From the NCBI GenBank assembly GCA_030407085.1, contig CM059582.1, positions 14,117,501-14,181,500 of the forward strand: a DNA stretch of 64,000 bases. The letters are read 5' to 3'. This DNA comes from Trichopria drosophilae (taxonomy: Eukaryota; Arthropoda; Insecta; Hymenoptera; Diapriidae). Position 1 is the stretch's first letter. The number at the start of each line of letters is the position of its first letter. Under the pieces are notes generated by a model. It had not been told where the DNA came from, ran no database searches, and saw nothing but the letters and a program-made list of their open reading frames with translations. Both the position numbers and the translations under genes were made by a program. Below are positions 50,301 to 60,305 of the stretch, in pieces.

Positions 50301-53300
50301 TCACAAGTACATCTCGGAAGATTGAGTTATATAGAATCTTGGATAAATGCTACACTGTAAAAGCAGAAATCTCATTTGTACGTATCTAGAGTCAACTGCG
50401 AAAAATGTAGAAAAATACACTGTCGAGTTTCGACTCTGCTTTTGAGTAACAAATAGGTATTTACACTTTCGTCGACTAAAGCTACCTTAAGATACCCATG
50501 GAAAAATACATTTGTCGAGAGATTCGAATCCAAAGCTCGTAAGAGAACAATAAAAAATATTCCGTTATTTGGTTCGACGAACATAAAGATAAACGTAAAC
50601 GCGAAAGTCATTGAACCCAGCGGGGTTCGAGGAAACCTGTTGAAAAGGCCTGTTAACTCAAAACGCAGGAATGCTTCGGCTTGGATTTCTTTGAGGATAT
50701 CGGGGGTCCCGATGGGGTCATCGGAGTGGCCGGGGTAGTCGCGCCGGAATCTTTTTTCACCAAAGGCTCATCCAACATGTCAGCTAATTCCTCGCCGCTA
50801 GTTACTTCCAACTGCGTCGCGATTTGTCCGTAAAGGAAAGTTAAATTGTGCTATCGCATCGCAGAACCGTTTGAACGTTGGAAAAACTTTTTACTTTCGA
50901 CTCCACAATTTTTCAAACGTACAAACTTATCTGTGGTCTTATATTGTATCAAAATATTTAAACCATACGAACCTTTTTGGCAATTACGATGCCCTGCGAC
51001 TGTATGAGATCGAGAAGAGGAGCTTTGCAAGATGAATACAGCATTCTCTCTTTGATACTGCAACTATATCCCGGCATACTGTAGATGAAGACTGCCCGTC
51101 GATGAAATACATGAATAATCAAATGTTAATTCAATTCTATGAAATAAACAAGATTGATTATTTACCTATGCATTCCATATAATCTCCCTCGTGCGTGTGT
51201 TTAAAGTTGTACAAATGATATCTTGCAGCATCGTTAGGAACCTTTGTCGGTAATTTATCTAAAGATATTTCGCAGGCCATGACCAAACAGATTTTCTCTT
51301 CTTGCATATCAATGCTCAACTGCACGTAATCGTGTATGCCTTTTCCCAAGTCCTTAATAGCTTGCTGCGCATCGCTCGTTACAGGAAATGCAACTCCGCT
51401 TAGAGTTTGATGCCTGGTTTCTACATTATAATCGGTGCGTACGGAAGTTTTATTAATATCAGCGAGCTCTCTTTCTGCGTGCGTCAATGGGGCAGGAGCT
51501 GCGTCGTTCCTTTTGTGTCTGTGATAACCTTCTAAAGTTCCGTCTTCTAACGCAGTAGCGTGCAACTCTTCTTTTATGGATGACGTTCCAAATTCTTGCT
51601 TGAGAGTCGCCTTTGTCGAGGCGTATAACATCTTCTGACGAACCGTAGCAGTATCGGGTGTCCAGGAAATGAGAAGCCAGTCAAAACCAGAATGAGGTGA
51701 TTTGGTGTCTAGACGATACAGAATGTAGGCCGGTTGATTTTCAACTATCATAGGCTTTACTAGTTTGTCGTAATCGTCCTGCCATTTTCCGGAGGGCGTC
51801 GATATGGCCGATGGTGTAAGCTCCTCTATAAGAACAAATTGTTCGTGCTTGTAAACATCGATATTGGAGTAATTTCAATCTGTTTATATCGATAAGAGGT
51901 AAGATGATTTTATATATAAATTTATTCGGGAATAACTTACATAGAGGTTTCAACCCGTACATAATAGCAAAAATATGTGTCTGCGCACTTGATATTGTTA
52001 CACTAAAACTATCTTATAAACTGACTTAAAACCGTTAAAATTATGCTTTCCTACATATAGATTTTTTAATGTGAACATTATTGTAAACAATATTATGTAT
52101 ACATTTAATTGTAAATAAAATGCAACATTTGAAGTGTTTAATTCTTGACTGCTTGTATTTAACATATTGTGTGTATACTTGGTGTGACGGTCCATACCCT
52201 ATTGAAAAAATCTATGTAAATTCCATATGGATTGCATGTGGATTTGCAATATGGATTTCCATGGATTCCATATGGCTTTTTTAATGTGGATTCCATATGG
52301 ATTTTCGCTACATACATCTACGATTTGTGTGGGTTTCATGTGGATTTCCATGGTGAAAATCCACATGAAAATCAATATCAAAAATCCATATGGAATTTTT
52401 TTGTGTGGGTTTCAAGTGGATTTTCACCATGGAAATCCACATGAAACCCACACAAATCGTAGATGTATGTAGCGAAAATCCATATGGAATCCACATAAAA
52501 AATTCACATAGAATCTATACTGAATCCACATGGAAATGCGCATCAAAAATCCACATGGAATCCACACAAGAAATCCACATGGAATCCATGTGGAAAATCC
52601 ATATGGAAATCCACATGAAGTCAATGTGGAAAATTCATTTGGAAATCCACATGGAATCCGCATAAATCGTAGAATGTATGTAACGAAAATTCATATAGAA
52701 TCCACATAAAAATCCACATAGAATCCACATCAAAAATCCATATGGAAATCCACATAAAAAATCCATATAGATTCCACATTCTTCCGCATTCCCGTATGGG
52801 TTCACAAAAGTCGATGTAAAATAACATTAAAAAAAAATAAATGTGAAAAATGAACATGAAAATCAATATTAAAAATCCTCATGGAATCCATATAAAAAAA
52901 TCCATGTGGAATCCAGACGAATCCAAATGTAATCCACATAAATCCACATGGAAAATCCATATTGAAAATTCATATGGAATCCATATGGAATCTACATGGA
53001 TTTTTTCAATAGGTTATATAATATAGGTTATAAAATTAATAATTCAAGTCTCGCACTATAATAAAGCACAGGATTAGGCTTTACAGTAATGAGGAAATGA
53101 AAATAGGAAACGAACTAAACTTATAGATTAGTTTAGTACGTTATATGTAACCATGACTAAATAATATTATGTATACATTTAATTGTAAATAAAATGCAAC
53201 ATTTGAAGTGTTTAATTCTTGACTGCTTGTATTTAACATATTGTGCGTATACTTGGTGTGATGGTCCATACCCTATTGAAAAAATCCATGTGGATTCCAT

Positions 53301-56300
53301 ATGGATTGCATGTGGATTTGCAATATGGATTTCCATGTGGATTAATGCGGATTCCATGTGGATTCGTATGGATTCCATATGGATTTTTTAATGTGGATTT
53401 TTTATATTGATTTTCATGTGGATTTCACCATGGAAATCCACATGAAACCCACACAAATCGTAGATGTATGTAGCGAAAATCCATATGGAATCCACATAAA
53501 AAATTCACATAGAATCTATACTGAATCCACATGGAAATCCGCATCAAAAATCCACATGGAATCCACACGGCATCCATGTGGAAAATCCATATGGAAATCC
53601 ACATGAAATCAATGTGGAAAATTCATATGGAAATCCACATGGAATCCGCACAAATCGTAGAATGTATGTAACGAAAATTCATATAGAATCCACATAAAAA
53701 TCCACATAAAATCCACATAAAATCCACATCAAAAAAGCATATGAAAATCCACATCAAAAATCCATATGGAAATCCACATAAAAAATCCATATAGATTCCA
53801 CATTCTTCCGCATTCCCGTATGGGTTCACAAAAGTCGATGTAAAATAACATTAAAAACAAAATAAATGTGAAAAATGAACATGAAAATCAATATTAAAAA
53901 TCCACATGGAATCCATATAAAAAAATCCATGTGGAATCCAGACGAATCCACATGTAATCCACATCAATCCACATGGAATCCATATGGAAAATCCATATTG
54001 AAAATTCATATGGAATCCATATGGAATCCACATGGATTTTTTCAATAGGTTATATAATATAGGTTATAAAATTAATAATTCAAGTCTCGCACTATAATAA
54101 AGCACGGGATTAGGCTTTACAGTAATGAGGAACTGAAAATAGGAAACGAACTAAACTTATAGATTAGTTTAGTACGTTATATGTAACCATGACTAAATAA
54201 TATTATGTATATATTTAATTGTAAATAAAATGCAACATTTGAAGTGTATAATTCTTGACCGCTTGTATTTAACATATTGTGCGTATACTTGGTGTGTCGG
54301 TCCATATATTAAATGTAGAAAAATAATAAACAAGTAGAAAAAACCATAAAATTATTGTAAACTTATTGAAAATGTATGGTACATTTTTAACAAAAAGAAA
54401 AAAACAGTATAAGAATACATTGTTAATTAAATAAAGGCAATATTCTGGCAATTTCTTTCATAGGAATATCATGAAGCCACCCTATCAGAAATTAAATTCC
54501 TACAAAAATGTCGATAAATGTATATAACCGTACAGAAATGTACGAAAACATACAAAAGCGTTTGAAAACGCACAGAAATGTCTGAAAACGTACAGAAATG
54601 TACGTAAGTGTACGCATACGTATAAAAATGTGGGAACGTAACAAAAAAAAATAAAATAAAATGCGAGATAGAAAAAGTACGAAAATGTACAGTAACTTGA
54701 GAAACTGTACATAACTGTACATAAACGTACCAAATCGTACGGATACGTACAGAAGTGTACGAAATGTCTGAATTTGCCAAAAAAAAAACCACATTTTTAT
54801 ACGATATCTTATATTTCTGTGCGTTTCTATACGTTTCTGTACATTTTTGTTCATTTTCCTACGCTTTTGTACCTTTCTTATTTCCACTGGGGCATTTAGT
54901 TATTTTTGCTTTTGAGAATGTTTCAAGAGATGTAAGAGTATAATAGGTTATTAATGAATTTATAATTTTATGTGTAATATCTTTGACCAATATTTTTCTT
55001 TCTTCTAATCTCAGAGACTAAAGTTAAACCTGCTGAGTGCATATAAAAAGTTGATTCTTTATATTGTATTGTATCAAGTAAAAATATTTTCCTTATTTGT
55101 AATATTTTATTGGCATTGAAAAGTTGGTTCGATGCATAGGTTTTATTTTTAGAAAAAATAGTTTTAATAACTCTTTTTTGCAATATTTCAACTCTGAAAA
55201 ACATTCTTTAAAACAACACCCCATGCTGTCATGTATCTCAAATCTGCCGCAGAGTATACACTGTACTTTATCGACTCAAATGTGGATGCTTCTGGCTATC
55301 TAAATGCAAAACTGCAACGCCTTCTTAAGGCATGTCTGCATTTCTTATATGGGGTCCTCAACCAAAAAGAAGTTATATAAAAATTTCAGGGAAAAAGGTT
55401 TACGGCATCTTATTTTAGATGTTTCATAGTTTCAAAATCCATTTCGAATAAAATCCTAGCTGATCATTTTCATAGAAAAACACTAGTAAACATTTTTTCT
55501 ATTTTATCCACTTCAGTCCTGTTTTAACTAAAGCACCCAGGATCATTAATTGAAGTTAGAATTTGTTCAAATCAGACTTTTAACATGCACATTTTTTAAA
55601 AAAATGTTTATTTTATAAAATGTCAAAAAATTAAATAAATATATAAAAGAATTAAAAAAAACCTTACAAAAGTACAGGTGTTTCAGTATCACTAAAAATG
55701 CACGAATCTTTGAACATTTACAGAATTCCTTACATTTTTTAGATGGTGAGGGATATGGATTATGATCAGTACAGCATGGCGAGTCAGTTCATTTGGACTT
55801 TTTGAGTATTTGGAAGCGTTAAAATATCACTCTAATAGATGATCCATCATATCAACATAACTTAAGAAGTGCGGTAGTTGAATATTCTTCATTACTTATT
55901 TAAATATTACATTGAAGTATTTTAAAATTATTCATTTTTTAACGTTTCTATTCATGACATAATAATTTGATAAATAAAAAAAAGCAATAAAAAATAACAA
56001 AAAAAAAACAAAAAAAAAAAAACACAAAGAAAAAAAACAAATTGTTCTTTTTGTTATCATTTTTATCTTTCGTTATTGTTGTGTTAGTAATTTTGATTAT
56101 AAAAATTCTCGTTAGAAAGTTTGACCGTTAGTCATTTTTATCTTTGAATATTTTCACATTATTGAATTTAAAATGCTTTAATTAACCATTTTACTGTGGA
56201 CTACATGTATACACGTAGTTATAAAAGACTGAATAAACAGAGAATAAACAAAACAGATATATACCAGTGGTATTTTGGGTATTTCGAGTCGCTGAATCCT

Positions 56301-59300
56301 AATTTGAGGTCAAATTCCAACAATTCTAAACGTAAAATCCAGTATGTCGCACAAAATCGGACAATTTTTAAGCATTTTTCATTATACATGTAATTATAAA
56401 AGAATGAATAAATAGAGAATAAAGAAACAGATATACACCACAGTTAGGTTTTATTGGGTATGTTGAATCGCTGAATCTGAATTTGAGTTCAAATTTTTAA
56501 AACTTTAAATAGAAAATTTAATATGGCGACTTGAATTTTAAAAAAATGTCGGCCATATTGGATCCGCCATTTTGAATGTTTGAAAACTGATTCCAATTTC
56601 GTAATCAGTATCTTCGAAAACATAAACATCCATATCTACACAAATTTCAAATTGGCAGGAAACATCGTAACATTTTGAGTTCACTTTCGAGTTTTCAGTC
56701 TTCACAACAAAAGGGTTAAGCATTTTCAGTTGTCGAAATACTGATGTTGGATACTTCACCCCCACCCTTTCGTAATAACCTTATATTACACTATACATCA
56801 TTTTTGTACCATTTTTTTAACAAATGTGACACATCTTGTATTAAAAGCATTGTTCAATTCATCCGCAAAGAGTGACCCCAAAAAGACCCTAAAAAGTGTC
56901 CGTTTTTTTTTGTTAACTCTTTTCATGCCAATAGTCCACAATTATTTTGTGATTTTCAAGTGAATATTTAGCTTTGTAATGATAATCAAACAAATTTCAA
57001 AACCACATTTTCTAACATACTTTTGTTCGTACTTTTCAAATCTGCTATTAGTTTTGTTCTATGACGTTTAATTTTTTCAAAATGGCGGCTAATTTACAAA
57101 AAAAAAGTGATTTTTAAAATTTTTTTATTTGTTTAACATACTGGGTAATAATGTTCCCATTGTCGGATCGGTACAAGCATCTGGATCCTGTGGAATAATA
57201 ACCACAACTAAAATTTAAGCGACACAGGATGTCAAAATTCAAAATGGCCGATCCAATATGGCGGCTTTTACACGCATTTTTTTCATTTTATTTATTACAC
57301 ATTATATTTAGCTCAGTTTGATATCAATTATGAAAGAAAATAGATTATTTTCCACTATTTTTAATTCCATATTGTCGTATTGTTATTTTCTTGCATAATC
57401 GATATCAAACTGAGAAGTACATAATAAATCTATATTATAATAAAAATATAATATTTTCAGCCATTTTGAATTCCATATCTTGTATTGCTATTTTCTTATA
57501 TAATCGGTATCAGACTGAGATAAATATAACAAAACTATTCAATAAGTAAGCGACAGGGACTAAAAACATACAACAAAAAATGAAAAAACATTAAAAATGT
57601 GTGTAAAATCCGCCATCTTGGATCGGCCATTTTGAATCTTGACAGTCTGCATTCCCTTATATTTTAAGTACGTTAAACAAATAAAAAAATTTAAAAACTC
57701 ACGTTTTTTTGTAAATTAGCCGCCATTTTGAAAAAATCAAACGTCATAGAACAAAACTGATAGCAGATTTGAAAAGTACGTACAAAAATACGCCAGAAAA
57801 TATAGGTTTGACATTTTTTTGCTTATCATTACACAGATAAATATTTACTTGAAAAACATGACAAAATTATGACCGTTTGGCATGAAAAGGGTTAAAATGA
57901 ATTAAAACGCATGAAAATGATTAATTGAATCCACTTTTTAATAAATAACTTTTAACAAATTAAAATACGAACGACGAGGTTATGTTACCTAACCTAACCT
58001 ATAATTGTCTTTAATTTTCAAAATGATTTATATCTAAAGATGGTTATTAAAGTACATGTTATATTAAATAACAAAATGTTATTAATGCCTTTTGATAAAC
58101 AACATTATAAACTTTTCGGAAAAAGAATGTTGGAAAATGTTCTTTCGGACAAAACATTAATAACATCCCAGTAAACAAAAACGAATAGAAAGTTAAAAAT
58201 ATGAATTGAAATGAATTCAAGTGAATTAAAATGAATTAAAACACATGAAAATTATTAATTGAATCTACTTTTTTATTCATTTTAATTCACTTGAATTCAT
58301 TTTAATTCGTATTTTTAACTTTCTATTCGTTTTCGTTTACCGGATTAATTGTGTGCGAGTGTGAGAGTGCGTAGGGGTCTTTGGGAAACACACACACCCA
58401 CACAATTTCACAATATGGTATTCTCGAGACGGCTTGTCATTCAGAATACTCGATACAAGCGATACTATAGAAAACACTATAATTTGACATATTTGACCCC
58501 CTATTTACTCGAGAAGGAAGTATTGTCTCAACTTGACATTTTTTTCTTGTTTTTATCTCACCATAACTTAACTTTTGGCAGTACAATTAATCTGACTTTC
58601 GATTGCTAAAAAACTGGCACTTTTTAGGGTCTTTTTGGGGTTACTCTTTGCAGATGAATTGAACAATGCTTTTAATACAAGATGTGTCATATTTGTTCAA
58701 AAAAAAGGTAGAAAAATGTAAGGTAATACAGGATTATTATGAAAGGGTGGGGGTGAAGTGTCCTAACATCAGTATTTCGACAAATGAAAATGCTTAACCC
58801 TTTCGCTGTGAAGACTGAAAACTCGAAAGTGGGCTCAAAATGTTACAATGTTTCCTGCCAATTTGAAATTCGTGTAGATATGGATGTTTATGTTTTCGAA
58901 GACACCGATTATGAATTTGGAATCACTTTTCAAACATTCAAAATGGCGGATCCAATATGGCCGACATTTTGTTTAAATGCAAGCCGCCATATTAAATTTT
59001 CTATTTAAAGTTTTAAAAATTTGAACTCAAATTCAGATTCAGTGATTTAACATACCCAATAAAACCTAACTCTAGTGTATATCTGTTTCTTTATTCTCTA
59101 TTTATTCAGTCTTTTATAATTACGTGTATAATGAAAAATGCTTAAAAATTGTCCGATTTTGTGCGGCCATATTGGATTTTACGATTAGAATTTTTGGAAT
59201 TTGACCTCAATTTAGGATCCAGCGACTCGAAATACCCAAAATACCACTGGTGTATATCTGTTTTGTTTATTCTATGTTTATTCAGTCACATTGAACATTC

Positions 59301-59733
59301 AAAATGGCGGATCCAATATGGCCGACATTTTTATTTAAATTCAAGCTGCCATATTGAATTTTCCAGGAGAACTTTTTATGCACTTGTATCGAAAACTACT
59401 ATTTTATATATACAATTAACTATTTGTTAATAAGTTTTGAACAAAAAATTTTACTACTGCAATGATTTACTATTTATTACTATCTAAATATCTATTTTAA
59501 CTACTATTCCTTTTTCCCTTAAATAAAAGTACCTAAAACATGCATTTACCATTTTCGATCGAAACCTTCAGAACTCGAATCTTTCCATCTCTACAAGTCG
59601 CAAAGACTTTTTTTAATGCTTCATTGGCTGCAACAAAAAACCAAAATTCGAATAAACTAATTATAACTAAAAGCGAAGAGTTAGTAAAAATTTAATAAGA
59701 TAATTTACCTTTAATTCCAGTCTGATGTGACAT
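44157..59733 (-). CDS. twf: Twinfilin, ADF-homology actin regulator (five exons, two alternative last exons)
   Basis: Exons in transcript order: 59733-59709, 59627-59550, 51825-51166, 51091-50973, then 44327-44157 (350 residues) or 50811-50653 (346 residues). Family knowledge: twinfilin has two ADF-H domains; it binds ADP-actin monomers, caps or depolymerises barbed ends, and uses its C-terminal tail to bind capping protein and phosphoinositides. Seen: MSHQTGI start; ADF-H1 with [28 protein letters not shown] and [15 protein letters not shown]; linker with [12 protein letters not shown] and [17 protein letters not shown]2 with [26 protein letters not shown] and [10 protein letters not shown]; distal tail [19 protein letters not shown]. 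All junctions keep frame. Length equals the human protein. The 7.7-kb second intron and the 6.6-kb intron before the distal last exon are packed with repeats. Confidence 0.96.
44455..44705. mobile_element. CAGTA-type MITE (GGATTGGCAC motif), in twinfilin intron
   Basis: TA-flanked. Ends CAGTAGAACCCCGTTGGATT and inverted CAGTAGAACCCCGCTGGATT. The motif TGGATTGGCAC occurs twice at the left and CCAGCGGGGTT twice at the right. Confidence 0.85.
45124..45381. mobile_element. CAGTA-type MITE (CTTATTCTAAT motif)
   Basis: TA-flanked. Ends CAGTAGTCCTTCTCTTATTC and inverted CAGTAGCCCTTCTCTTATTC. A GCCATCTTG motif lies near the right end. Confidence 0.85.
45675..45983. mobile_element. CAGTG-type MITE (CTTATTTTAAC motif), nested
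   Basis: TA at 45673-45674 and 45984-45985. Left tip decayed (TAATGGCCCTCCCC), right tip inverted CAGTGGCTCTCCCC. AAAATAAGG motifs are iterated near the right end, and AAGAAGGCGGC occurs near the left. Confidence 0.75.
46948..47496. mobile_element. CAGTG-type MITE with another MITE nested inside
   Basis: TA-flanked. Left tip CAGTGGCCCTTCCC, right tip inverted CAGTAGTCCCCCCC. The interior matches 45675-45983 in the opposite sense, so it is the mirror copy on the other arm of the foldback. Confidence 0.75.
47127..47369. mobile_element. Innermost CAGTA-type MITE (CTTAAG motif)
   Basis: TA-flanked. Tips CAGGAGTCCTCCCC and inverted CAGTAGTCCTCCCC. CTTAAGTCTTAAG and ACTTAAGGG motifs are iterated, with AAGCCGCCATCTT at the right. 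Third level of nesting. Confidence 0.75.
48387..49904. mobile_element. TTAA-flanked foldback (CCCATTAACGCCTG ends)
   Basis: TTAA at 48383-48386 and 49905-49908. The arms share CCCATTAACGCCTGAAATG, then TCAATT/ GCGCCATATTGGAATT and others over several hundred bases. Interior segments (GTTGATAGTTTTCGAGGAAA) also occur in the 45418 element. One MITE (49611-49854) interrupts the right arm. Confidence 0.83.
49611..49854. mobile_element. CAGTA-type MITE (CTTATTCTAAT motif), nested
   Basis: TA-flanked, with matching CAGTAGGACCTCTCTTATTC tips. The right end carries four spaced copies of AATTAGAATAAGAGAGG-like units, an early-stage version of the 39.8-41.8 kb array. Confidence 0.87.
49909..50652. other. 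No gene; twinfilin intron / proximal 3' UTR
   Basis: Unique-looking A+T-rich sequence. If the proximal last exon is used, its 3' UTR lies here on the minus strand, but no canonical poly(A) signal was found. Confidence 0.4.
50653..50811 (-). CDS. twf: Twinfilin alternative proximal last exon with polybasic CaaX-like tail
   Basis: It lies 161 bases after exon 4 and is read in the same phase. The acceptor ends GCGACGCAG, with pyrimidines further upstream. It encodes 52 residues: [17 protein letters not shown], then a Thr/Pro-rich stretch ([14 protein letters not shown]), then [12 protein letters not shown] and TAA. Its first ten residues align with the distal exon ([10 protein letters not shown]), which suggests exon duplication. 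It lacks the LHRP and KPKGP tail tied to capping-protein and lipid binding. CVLS fits a CaaX box, with Ser last favouring farnesyl transfer, next to a Lys cluster as in small GTPase tails. The exon is much richer in G+C than its flanks, which supports coding. No clear AATAAA follows within about 450 bases on the minus strand. Splicing to exon 4 is inferred. Confidence 0.72.
   Translation of the reverse strand: MEVTSGEELADMLDEPLVKKDSGATTPATPMTPSGPPISSKKSKPKHSCVLS
50973..51091 (-). CDS. twf: Twinfilin coding exon 4 (second half of ADF-H2)
   Basis: The acceptor is TCGACGGGCAG. It encodes [20 protein letters not shown] and [19 protein letters not shown], ends in phase 0, and has donor AAG|GTTCGT. 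Both last exons fit this phase. Confidence 0.94.
51166..51825 (-). CDS. twf: Twinfilin coding exon 3 (most of ADF-H1, linker, first half of ADF-H2)
   Basis: The acceptor is TTGTTCTTATAG; 660 nt, entered in phase 1. It opens [20 protein letters not shown], part of ADF-H1 upstream of the first ATG in the exon, so a plain ORF scan misses about 25 residues. It ends at [12 protein letters not shown] with donor G|GTAAAT. Confidence 0.95.
52091..54300. repeat. Tandem ~1.05-kb duplication containing CATATGG/CACATGG palindromic arrays
   Basis: The flanking marker TATTATGTAT recurs at 52091, 53165 and 54201, so there are two units plus a partial third. Each unit holds an inverted-repeat element (about 52197-53014 and 53274-54047) with ends CCTATTGAAAAAATC. 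The interior is dozens of AAATCCACATGGAATCC-like units in both orientations. Many 60-90-codon frames here are by-products of the array. Confidence 0.82.
54485..54892. repeat. Iterated GTACAGAAATGTACG foldback
   Basis: Units like AAACGTACAGAAATGTACG recur from 54530 to 54770; the complementary form TTTCTGTACATTTTTGT recurs from 54800 to 54870. The 107- and 131-codon minus frames (Phe/Tyr/Val-rich) are read through this array. Confidence 0.65.
54965..55210 (-). pseudogene. LINE C-terminal fragment (minus strand)
   Basis: The minus frame reads [20 protein letters not shown] then a Leu/Ile-rich helix region ([20 protein letters not shown]), like the C-terminal domain after RT in jockey-type LINEs. 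Truncated at both ends. Confidence 0.55.
55225..55400 (+). pseudogene. LINE C-terminal fragment (plus strand)
   Basis: The frame reads [20 protein letters not shown] then [13 protein letters not shown], matching the LQR.LN.C.RF.FG motif of LINE C-termini. Short and isolated. Confidence 0.55.
55430..55905 (+). pseudogene. Second, decayed copy of the EQAGESVH transposon protein
   Basis: AAAATCCTAGCTGAT at 55453 matches the subterminal sequence of the 32203 element. Near 55776-55900 the frame reads [30 protein letters not shown] and VVEYSSLLI, parallel to the 33.2-33.35 kb copy. Several stops and a large deletion. Confidence 0.6.
56917..57891. mobile_element. TTAA-flanked foldback (CTCTTTTCATGCCAA ends)
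   Basis: TTAA at 56913-56916 and 57892-57895. Tips CTCTTTTCATGCCAA and inverted CCCTTTTCATGCCAA. Arms share AAAATGGCGGCTAATTTAC and CCAATATGGCGG-type segments. No coding. Confidence 0.8.
57896..58345. repeat. Copy of the ACGACGAGGTTATG repeat
   Basis: Matches the units at 42.8-43.8 kb (ACGACGAGGTTATGTTACC, TTATTAATGCCTTTTGATAA, GAATTCAAGTGAATTAAAAT) and ends in the inverted form TTTCTATTCGTTTTCGTTTAC. Confidence 0.75.
59550..59627 (-). CDS. twf: Twinfilin coding exon 2
   Basis: The acceptor is TTTTTGTTGCAG. It encodes [18 protein letters not shown] then VLKVSIEN, the first helix and strand of ADF-H1. The donor is G|GTAAAT. Confidence 0.94.
59709..59733 (-). CDS. twf: Twinfilin coding exon 1
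   Basis: Encodes MSHQTGIK plus one base; the donor is G|GTAAAT. The N-terminal M-S-H-Q-T-G-I is typical of insect twinfilins. Confidence 0.93.
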
Positions 59734-59744
59734 TGTACTCAAGT

Positions 59745-60305
59745 TTAAAGAGTACTAGCCTGAGGGGTCAGCTGTCGAGCTACTTTATCACAGTTATGTC
59801 AACTTTGGTACCTTCGTCACTAAATTACTTTTAAACCGTTACCAAATTTGCACTACTCGTAAAACTTGTTCCCTATGTATTCTTATTGTGTAATGGGGTA
59901 AATGGTTTTACGATCTGGACCAGCTTGTGCAGATGAGGCTGGGAGTGCTGTATCTGGGTAGGACACACTGGGGCAAACGATTGCGAACGAACGGGACTGT
60001 CACTAGGAATTAGGGAACTGAAGGGAAAAGGGAAAACAGGAGAGAGAGAGAGAGAGGCACTAAATGATTAAACTAGCCAGTATAGGCACTTGGATAAGTT
60101 AGTACGACGTGATAGAAGACGCCCGATCGTCACACTCGTTACCGCTGTTGCTAGTCTCTTCCTCTTTTTTTTTTCACCCGCTTTCTCTCTTTTTATTGTT
60201 CATCAATTCTTCATAAGCGCATGCGCTCATGGACGCACAATCCCTTGCTATCTTTCTTCTTCTGGCGCAATGCACATACGTATGCACGTGTAAGTCTTTT
60301 TTTTT
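59745..60305 (-). promoter_or_regulatory. Twinfilin 5' flanking region
   Basis: This less A+T-rich stretch lies just upstream of the twinfilin start. It holds a perfect palindrome GCGCATGCGC at 60217-60226, matching the NRF-1 consensus, and a (GA)n run near 60040-60056. No TATA box stands out. The exact promoter limits are unknown. Confidence 0.5.
60217..60226. promoter_or_regulatory. NRF-1/EWG-type palindrome GCGCATGCGC
   Basis: A perfect ten-base match to the NRF-1 (insect Erect wing) site, about 490 bases upstream of the twinfilin start codon. Binding is inferred. Confidence 0.45.

Larger units (their letters stand above)
56205..59290. repeat. Large inverted repeat, ~0.7-kb arms, in twinfilin intron 2
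   Basis: The left arm (about 56205-56910) and right arm (about 58610-59290) are complementary, for example GACCCCAAAAAGACCCTAAA versus TTTAGGGTCTTTTTGGGGTT. Each arm carries GGATCCGCCATTTTGAAT-type cores, a TTAACCCTTT...TGTGAAGACTG junction and ATAAACAGAGAATAAA segments. The centre holds a TTAA foldback and an ACGACGAGG-type repeat. Confidence 0.78.

Noticed and set aside
50851..51063. 70-codon minus frame over twinfilin exon 4
   Set aside because: It is out of phase with the real exon, which is read in another frame and matches ADF-H2.
52227..54045. Cluster of 60-90-codon frames rich in Met, His, Trp and Gly
   Set aside because: All are translations of the CATATGG/CACATGG array on both strands; both duplicate units give the same frames.
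54492..54887. 131- and 107-codon minus frames rich in Phe, Tyr and Val, looking like membrane proteins
   Set aside because: They are read through the GTACAGAAATGTACG array; the hydrophobic look comes from TTT/TAC/GTA content.
56913..58795. TTAACCC junctions at 56716 and 58793 as the two tips of one piggyBac-like element
   Set aside because: They point outward from the centre, so they cannot be the two ends of the enclosed segment.
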